Origin: Rahnella aquatilis CIP 78.65 = ATCC 33071
GTDB lineage: Bacteria > Pseudomonadota > Gammaproteobacteria > Enterobacterales > Enterobacteriaceae
Length of the DNA: 64,000 nucleotides
NCBI RefSeq assembly: GCF_000241955.1
Contig: NC_016818.1
Span: 4,154,001 to 4,218,000 of the forward strand
Reading direction: 5' to 3'
Shown here: positions 58,734-64,000 of the stretch, one piece after another
Layout of the letters: the number at the start of each line of letters is the position of its first letter
Numbering within the stretch: position 1 is the first letter of the stretch
Notes under the pieces: generated by a model
Seen by the model: only the letters and a program-made list of their open reading frames with translations
Database searches by the model: none
Told to the model about the DNA's origin: nothing
Position numbers and translations under genes: made by a program

Positions 58734-59318
58734 GATTCCTCAGTACCTATATTATAAAAATAATTCCGTTTTCCCCAGGAATGGTTGATGTTTTTTACTT
58801 CACCCGTCATCGAAAAAACCATCCTGACGGTTAAAACATACCATTAATGCGGGCATGATACCTATCAGCAGCATAAAAATCTGACTAACGGTGTGGCTTT
58901 GAGATCATGGTCACGAATATTGATAAAATGCCGTCTATTATTCCTTTAAATTCAAATCTATTAACATTTCCTGCAAATTAAATTCATCAAACGGTGATTA
59001 CGGTAACATTTATTTTTTGTGATATTTTGTTATGACCGTGATTATTATTTTAATAACGGTTGAAATACCGCCAACATGTATTATTTATCGACGGTCTCAC
59101 GCCTGTGGCTGCACAAAAATCGACCATGAATTAACCGCGCAATCCATTAGATTTTCTTCACTATTTGTAGTTCCCCTGACTTCTGTAAAAAAATCGACAC
59201 AAAAGACGTGTTGTTTCAGGGGGGAAAATTTTTTATTGACGCTTTCAGAAATGATGCCGATAAAGTTATTCTTATTCCGGTGAAACAATTTCAACCGGAA
59301 GAAACACAGAGCGACGCA
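58734..59318. other. Divergent control region between sdaC and yfiR
   Basis: 585 bp, AT-rich, no gene. Contains the sdaC promoter TATAAT (minus) and the yfiR promoter at 59236-59264. CCCCTGA at 59174 and TCAGGGG at 59216 are complementary and could pair over about 35 bases. CRP sites were looked for but none is convincing. Confidence 0.45.
59236..59264 (+). promoter_or_regulatory. Candidate sigma70 promoter of yfiRNB
   Basis: TTGACG, 17-bp spacer, GATAAA. It lies 55 bp before the yfiR ATG and after a T-rich stretch. Confidence 0.55.
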
Positions 59319-59906
59319 ATGGAAAAAGCCCGATCACCTTTTTACCTGTTAGTGAAGATACGTGTCGGCCATTTTCTTAAGGCTGCATATGGCTTCGCGC
59401 TGCTGATGGTGCTTCTGATCGCTCCGTTAAAACCGGTCATCGCCGAAACCAGCGAGACGTCACCCGACGCCGCCGTCGCGCAGACCGTTAACGGCATCCT
59501 CAGTTATTCGCGCTGGCCCGACAAAACCAGCTCGTCTTCTTTAACGCTTTGCATCATCCAGCCGGTTAAATACGCAGCCTTACTCACGCCCGATGGCAGC
59601 GCTTTTGCCGGCAGACCGCTCAAGGTGATGACGTTGCCTTTTGACAGCCCGCTGCTGACCTCACAATGCGATGCCATTTATTCCGGCAGCACCACGGCGG
59701 AGCAGCAGAACGATTTGCATCAGCGTCTGGAAGGCCATGCCATTTTAACCCTCAGTGAGCAGGACGATGCCTGTGCATTACTGAACGCATTTTGTCTGGT
59801 GATCACGCCCCTTCATACCGGATTCAAACTGAATCTGGACACGCTGTCCCGCAGCGGTGTGCGGGTTAATCCCGCCGTATTACAACTTGCCAGGGAAAAG
59901 GAGTAG
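59319..59906 (+). CDS. yfiR: Periplasmic YfiN inhibitor YfiR
   Basis: 195 residues. Signal segment FALLMVLLIAPLKPVIAETSE, then YfiR domain: AQTVNGILSYSRWPD, LTLCIIQPVKYAALL, RPLKVMTLP, cysteines C98-like in LTSQCDAIYSG and DDACALLNAFCLVI that could form the disulphide seen in Pseudomonas YfiR. It holds YfiN inactive. ATG at 59319 (weak ribosome site); an upstream frame start at 59208 would bury the signal peptide. Two bases before yfiN. Confidence 0.87.
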   Translation: MEKARSPFYLLVKIRVGHFLKAAYGFALLMVLLIAPLKPVIAETSETSPDAAVAQTVNGILSYSRWPDKTSSSSLTLCIIQPVKYAALLTPDGSAFAGRPLKVMTLPFDSPLLTSQCDAIYSGSTTAEQQNDLHQRLEGHAILTLSEQDDACALLNAFCLVITPLHTGFKLNLDTLSRSGVRVNPAVLQLAREKE

Positions 59907-59908
59907 CC

Positions 59909-61189
59909 ATGGAAAATCAAATTCCTGTTCCTGACACAGAACAGCCGCGCCAGCGCCCGACGCTGAGCGCCGCACTGAACAGAATCCATGTGATTGTGAT
60001 TTTGACTGCGATCGGCCTTGCCGGCTTTTTACTGATCTTGCTGGCCCTGATCGCCCTGCGTTCGCATGCCGAAAATAATCTGCAACTGACCGCGCGTGCT
60101 ATCAGCTACACCACCGAAGCTGCGCTGGTGTTTAACGATCCTGCCGCCGCGCACGAGTCGCTGGAGTTCATCGCCAAAAGAGGCGATTTCACGCAGGCTA
60201 AAATTCTGACGCCTGCCGGTGCGACGTTCACCGAATGGCAGCGGCCGGTGAACAGCAACTGGGACAAGCTCGGTCAGTTCGTCGGCCACCTGGCTTTCCC
60301 GGAGCCTGTCACGATGCCGGTGAATCATTCCGGTTCGCTCATCGGTACCGTCTGGCTCGCCGGTAACGGCGGAAGTCTGATTGGTTTCCTGCTGGAAACG
60401 GTGCTGAGCCTGATCGGCTGTCTGGTGCTGACGGCTCTGGTCGCGCTGTATTTTTCCCGCCGGATGCAAAAAGGCATTGTCGATGCCCTCGGCCACATTA
60501 CGCGCGTCACTCACGATGTCAGCGCCAACCGTTCGTTCAGTTTGCGCGTGCCTTCCGCGCCGATTGTCGAGCTGCACACACTGAGTCAGGACTTCAACAG
60601 CCTGCTGACTGAGCTGGAAGCCTGGGAAAACCATATGCGCAACGAGAACGTCTCGCTGACCCAAAAAGCGTTGCACGATGGTTTGACCGGCCTGCATAAT
60701 CGCGCGTTTTTCATTGATACGCTTAATCAATGCTTTAACCCGATGCGCCCGGCGCTGTCACTGGCGTTGCTGTTTATTGATGTCGATAACTTTAAAGAGA
60801 TCAATGACTCACTCGGTCATGCTGCCGGAGACCGTGTGCTGATGGTGCTTGGCGAACGGCTGGCGAAAACGCTGCGAAAAGGCGATGTGCTGGCGCGCCT
60901 GGGCGGTGATGAATTTGCCATCCTGCTTGAACCGATGGTGTCCACCGCAGAGGCCGTGGCGTTTGCCGAACGCATTGTTGAAATCATGAAAACCCCTGTC
61001 ATCCTGCTCAATAACAAGACGCTGGATGTTTCTCTCAGTATCGGTATCGCGCTGTCGCCTTCTCAGGCCAGCAACGCGAAAGAGTTACTGGATAAGGCCG
61101 ATGAGGCCATGTACCGTTCGAAAAAAATTTCCGGCAGTTGCTGGCATGTCTCTTCAGGCATGCCGCTTCCTGTCGTGATGAAAGACTAA
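59909..61189 (+). CDS. dgcN: Diguanylate cyclase YfiN (DgcN)
   Basis: 426 residues (E. coli 408). Two transmembrane helices (IHVIVILTAIGLAGFLLILL and a second near 160-185) flank a periplasmic CHASE8-like domain (TARAISYTTEAALVFND); a HAMP (about 190-240) leads to the GGDEF domain, DGLTGLHNRAFF, LLFIDVDNFKEINDSLGH and active GGDEF at 332-336. Makes c-di-GMP, and in E. coli also blocks division under envelope stress. Controlled by flanking YfiR and YfiB. Confidence 0.94.
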   Translation: MENQIPVPDTEQPRQRPTLSAALNRIHVIVILTAIGLAGFLLILLALIALRSHAENNLQLTARAISYTTEAALVFNDPAAAHESLEFIAKRGDFTQAKILTPAGATFTEWQRPVNSNWDKLGQFVGHLAFPEPVTMPVNHSGSLIGTVWLAGNGGSLIGFLLETVLSLIGCLVLTALVALYFSRRMQKGIVDALGHITRVTHDVSANRSFSLRVPSAPIVELHTLSQDFNSLLTELEAWENHMRNENVSLTQKALHDGLTGLHNRAFFIDTLNQCFNPMRPALSLALLFIDVDNFKEINDSLGHAAGDRVLMVLGERLAKTLRKGDVLARLGGDEFAILLEPMVSTAEAVAFAERIVEIMKTPVILLNNKTLDVSLSIGIALSPSQASNAKELLDKADEAMYRSKKISGSCWHVSSGMPLPVVMKD

Positions 61190-61198
61190 AAGGAATTA

Positions 61199-61702
61199 AT
61201 GAGTATGAAGACCTGCAATACTTTCAAAACCTGGTTTAAACTCGCCGCCATGGGGCTGTGCATTCTGCTGCTCGCCGCCTGTCAGAGCAAACCGGCGGGC
61301 TTGACGCCGGAACAGATCGCCGTACTGCAAAAAAACGGCTTCTCGCAGACAGAAGCGGGCTGGGAACTGGGACTGGATGCCAAAGTGCTGTTTGGCAATA
61401 ATCAGGCGACGCTTTCGCCAGAGAGTAAGCAGTCGGTGGAAAAACTGGCCGGTGAACTGCTGCATGTTGGTCTGAACAAAGTCAATCTCGACGGCCATAC
61501 CGATAACTACGGCGACGCCGGTTACAACAATGATCTGTCGCTGCGACGCGCCAACACGGTAGCCGCCGCCTTTGCCGATGCGGGAATGCCGCGCACCAAT
61601 ATCCATACCCGCGGATTAGGTCAGAGCCAGCCGGTCGCCAGCAATAAAACCCAGGCCGGACGCGCCCAGAACCGCCGCGTGTCTGTGATTATTGTGGTGT
61701 AA
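61199..61702 (+). CDS. yfiB: Outer-membrane lipoprotein YfiB
   Basis: 167 residues (E. coli 160). Lipobox LLLAAC with lipidated C28; OmpA-like peptidoglycan-binding domain with LFGNNQATLSPESK, LDGHTDNYGDAGYNNDLSLRRA and AGRAQNRRVSVII. In Pseudomonas it sequesters YfiR and frees YfiN. AAGGA before the ATG. Third gene of yfiRNB. Confidence 0.93.
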   Translation: MSMKTCNTFKTWFKLAAMGLCILLLAACQSKPAGLTPEQIAVLQKNGFSQTEAGWELGLDAKVLFGNNQATLSPESKQSVEKLAGELLHVGLNKVNLDGHTDNYGDAGYNNDLSLRRANTVAAAFADAGMPRTNIHTRGLGQSQPVASNKTQAGRAQNRRVSVIIVV

Positions 61703-61729
61703 ATAACACTGAATTGAGTAACAGACTGG

Positions 61730-61757
61730 TACGCCTCAACGCTGAGGCGTATTATTC
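61730..61757 (+). terminator. Intrinsic terminator after yfiB
   Basis: TACGCCTCA-ACGC-TGAGGCGTA, a perfect nine-pair stem, followed by TTATT. 28 bp past the yfiB stop. Confidence 0.82.
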
Positions 61758-61835
61758 CTTCATCCCCCTCTCACTATCCTATTGATTCTGGTGCAATAGC
61801 CCATCATTAGCTCATTTTCAGGACAGTTTTCAGCA

Positions 61836-64000
61836 ATGGAAGATACATCATTAAAAGTATTGCAGGCCTGGCAGGAATATATCAAATACAGCGGCATGGA
61901 AAAAAGTAAAATCCCGGCTGACAACCTTCACGAATACCAGCAAATATACCTTACTGACCGGAATGTTCGTGATGATGATGACGGAATACGCATTACACTT
62001 TCGTCTAATACCCTTGAGCTTCTGAAACAAAAATACATTAAGTATGATAAGAAAGGGAAAGTAGAGAGTACAACACCGGTACACTTCCTCTTCCCGATCA
62101 TCCGCTACAGTGAATTCAGCAATAACAAAAAAACCACGAAATACCTCCCTTTATTTTCCTTTCAGCTGAATCCTGAATTATTCATACAGGAAGGCCAGCA
62201 AACTGTTTTAATCCCGGTTAAGGATGGCACCCGTGTTTCCCCGCTGTTGTCCGCATTCAAAGAATTACTGGGATTTGATATCAGCGAACTGGGCGAAAAC
62301 CGCCATATGATGAGCCTGATCAGCGCCCTGAATGAACAAAAATATAATTCATTCCTGGAGGCATTTGCGGGTCTGAAGATGTGGATTGAAGAGAAACTGG
62401 TTGGGACTAAATGGCGAAATGCCAGACTGGAAACGGGATTCAATGCCCTGATCTGCGAATTGCATAATGAAGACTTTAATACACAGCGCGACGGTAAAGA
62501 TTTCACCTGTTTAACGTCCCGTAATGACCTGTCCGCCTTTCCTTTGCTGCAACAATATTTATGTCAGCAGGATGAGCCACTCAATAATGAAGAAATAAAT
62601 AAAGTGGTCACGTTGGGGTTATTTGAAAAAAAATACCCTTTGGGGCGCGGGCAAATGCAGGCATTACAATCGGTTCAGAAAAACCTGCCCCTCGTGGCAG
62701 TTCAGGGCGCGCCGGGAACCGGTAAAACCACGTTATTCAAATCATTAATTGCGCAAAAAGTGGTTGAGCGCGCCCTGGCTATTATTGACGGCAATGATCG
62801 TAATCTGGGCATGCTCATCACCTCGACGGCCATTAAAGCGGTAGAAAATGTCATTGATGATTTACGCGATGATGATGTTGTAAAAGGTCTCGACTGGTTG
62901 TATTTCCAGGCCGGTTCAAAAGAAAAAGTCCAGTCTGAAGTCATGCGCATCGATAAGTTGTTAAAAACTTATGAGCAGCAATCTGCCGATGCCCGTGCGC
63001 GCGGATCCGCTGAACAGCGTCTGTGCCAGAACCGGGAAATGATTAACCATTGTTATACGCACTATCACACCAGGAAAAATGCGCTTCAGCAGGCCATCTC
63101 TGCGTGCGGCGACCCGACGACCCGGTTGCATGATCTCGACGCGATCCTGAAAAGTGAGCAGGACGCTTTTGCCCTGCAGGCGGAGTCTGTCGGGATCCCG
63201 GTCACTTCATTTAACGCTGTCCATCTCACCGCGGTTGCCCGTTTTCTTCATGATGAACAAAAGAATCATGCGCAGAAACTGGAAGCCTGGGAACAGGCCA
63301 ATATCCGCGCCCGGTACTGGCTTTCAGTCTGGCCAGTCAGTTTTGATCTGACGGCACTCACCCGGTTTATGCAGGGAACCCTTCCGGATTTGCTCGAAGA
63401 TATTTACGGTGATTATCCCCGTTCAGGCATCGCCGCTTTCCTGACGCGCTTTTTCTCCGGAAAACGAAATGCCCGACGCGAAAAAGCCCAGGCCATGAAT
63501 CTCACGGAGTTCACGGCGTTAGGTCTCAATGATTTATCTCATCAGCAAATGGCCGATTTACTGCATTACAGTCGCGAACTGAGGAATAAAAAAGAGGATT
63601 TAGCCCACTTGCAGATATTGCAAGGCCCCGAACCGGAGGCTGACAGGATCCCGAAACTGAAAAGTCTGCATGAGCAACTGGGCCGTTTACAGGCTCTGGA
63701 ACGTCATATTTTAGAGACCAGAGAGAGGGCGCGCGCCTTCGCACAAGATTATCCGGAAGGAGACTGGCCGGATATCCTGAGGTTGCGTTTTATCCGGCAA
63801 CATCGCGCCATGTTTGAAGATGCCGTCGCATTCCTGTGGCAGGAGCAGTTAACCCGCAAAACCGAGCTCACAGAAATCCTGACCGTGTGGAGAGACTTAT
63901 TAACCCGCACCCGTTCGCCCCATTACTTCACTTACAGAAATGCCCGTCAGGAAGAGTTTTATCGTCTGCTTTCACTGGCTTATCCGGTCATCGCCACGAC
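61836..64000 (+). CDS. Large P-loop helicase-like protein, N-terminal 721 residues (cut by window edge)
   Basis: The plus frame from the ATG at 61836 stays open to the last base with no stop. It starts MEDTSLKVLQAWQEYIKYSG. An N-terminal domain (1-285) of unknown type is followed by RGQMQALQSVQKNLPLVAVQ and Walker A GAPGTGKTT (K297), with a motif Ia-like LITSTAIKAVENVIDDL. This order (Q-motif-like GQMQAL before the P-loop) fits Upf1/DnaA2-type SF1 helicases (AAA_11/AAA_12). Then comes a long Gln/Glu/Arg-rich, probably coiled-coil, insertion (about 370-720) before any Walker B. No paralogue in the window; follows the yfiRNB terminator. The role (repair, defence) cannot be decided from this fragment. 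The ribosome site is weak. Confidence 0.8.
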   Translation, partial: MEDTSLKVLQAWQEYIKYSGMEKSKIPADNLHEYQQIYLTDRNVRDDDDGIRITLSSNTLELLKQKYIKYDKKGKVESTTPVHFLFPIIRYSEFSNNKKTTKYLPLFSFQLNPELFIQEGQQTVLIPVKDGTRVSPLLSAFKELLGFDISELGENRHMMSLISALNEQKYNSFLEAFAGLKMWIEEKLVGTKWRNARLETGFNALICELHNEDFNTQRDGKDFTCLTSRNDLSAFPLLQQYLCQQDEPLNNEEINKVVTLGLFEKKYPLGRGQMQALQSVQKNLPLVAVQGAPGTGKTTLFKSLIAQKVVERALAIIDGNDRNLGMLITSTAIKAVENVIDDLRDDDVVKGLDWLYFQAGSKEKVQSEVMRIDKLLKTYEQQSADARARGSAEQRLCQNREMINHCYTHYHTRKNALQQAISACGDPTTRLHDLDAILKSEQDAFALQAESVGIPVTSFNAVHLTAVARFLHDEQKNHAQKLEAWEQANIRARYWLSVWPVSFDLTALTRFMQGTLPDLLEDIYGDYPRSGIAAFLTRFFSGKRNARREKAQAMNLTEFTALGLNDLSHQQMADLLHYSRELRNKKEDLAHLQILQGPEPEADRIPKLKSLHEQLGRLQALERHILETRERARAFAQDYPEGDWPDILRLRFIRQHRAMFEDAVAFLWQEQLTRKTELTEILTVWRDLLTRTRSPHYFTYRNARQEEFYRLLSLAYPVIAT

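Noticed and set aside
58900..58915. CRP-like TGAGA-N6-TCACG upstream of sdaC
   Set aside because: Two mismatches and about 160 bp from the predicted sdaC start, too far for the usual activation geometry.
61851..63744. Several minus-strand frames inside the right-end helicase gene
   Set aside because: They lie antisense to an uninterrupted 721-codon plus frame with a clear P-loop, and have no family-like sequence.

Overview
The window reads as one piece of a gamma-proteobacterial chromosome, most likely a Yersiniaceae member of the Rahnella/Serratia/Ewingella kind. That placement is inference from gene order and protein similarity recalled from E. coli. From 1 to about 39.5 kb the order trpR-slt-ettA-nadR-radA-serB-ytjB-yjjJ-deoD-deoB-deoA-deoC-yjjV-yjjU-ytjA-osmY-prfC-rimI-holD-rsmC-three tRNA-Leu-yjjZ follows the E. 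coli 99-100 min region. Accessory genes interrupt it: a P-type ATPase plus a LuxR-type regulator (2.6-6.4 kb), a LysR/dehydrogenase pair and a DUF2950/DUF3300 pair (8.3-12.8 kb), a secreted chitinase (28-30.6 kb), and a hipBA kinase module where E. coli has yjjG (32.8-34.5 kb). lplA, next to yjjJ in E. coli, is absent.

The second half is a mosaic of metabolic units. A membrane diguanylate cyclase precedes a complete L-rhamnose locus: rhaT, rhaR and rhaS on the minus strand, then rhaB-rhaA-rhaD-lactaldehyde reductase-rhaM. After it come ygiQ, a SulP anion transporter, a single-chain dihydroxyacetone kinase (consistent with using the DHAP/triose products of rhamnose and glycerol breakdown), the sdaC-sdaB serine uptake/deamination pair, the yfiR-yfiN-yfiB c-di-GMP signalling operon and, running off the right edge, a large P-loop helicase-like gene with no stop codon inside the window.

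Regulatory DNA is unusually legible. Readable sites include a trp operator in front of trpR, a deo control region with two CRP sites 52 bp apart flanking a CytR-type palindrome plus one DeoR operator, and matching CRP/RhaS/-10 layouts in front of rhaT and rhaB. There is also a stringent-type promoter before the tRNA-Leu array, and five ACAAC-N6-GTTGT palindromes at 30/31-bp steps before hipBA. No rRNA, CRISPR array, insertion sequence or prophage was seen.

The best leads are the helically phased hipBA operator array, the truncated helicase at the right edge, the P-type ATPase with altered ion-site residues, and the tRNA-Leu pair with a U-U acceptor mismatch.
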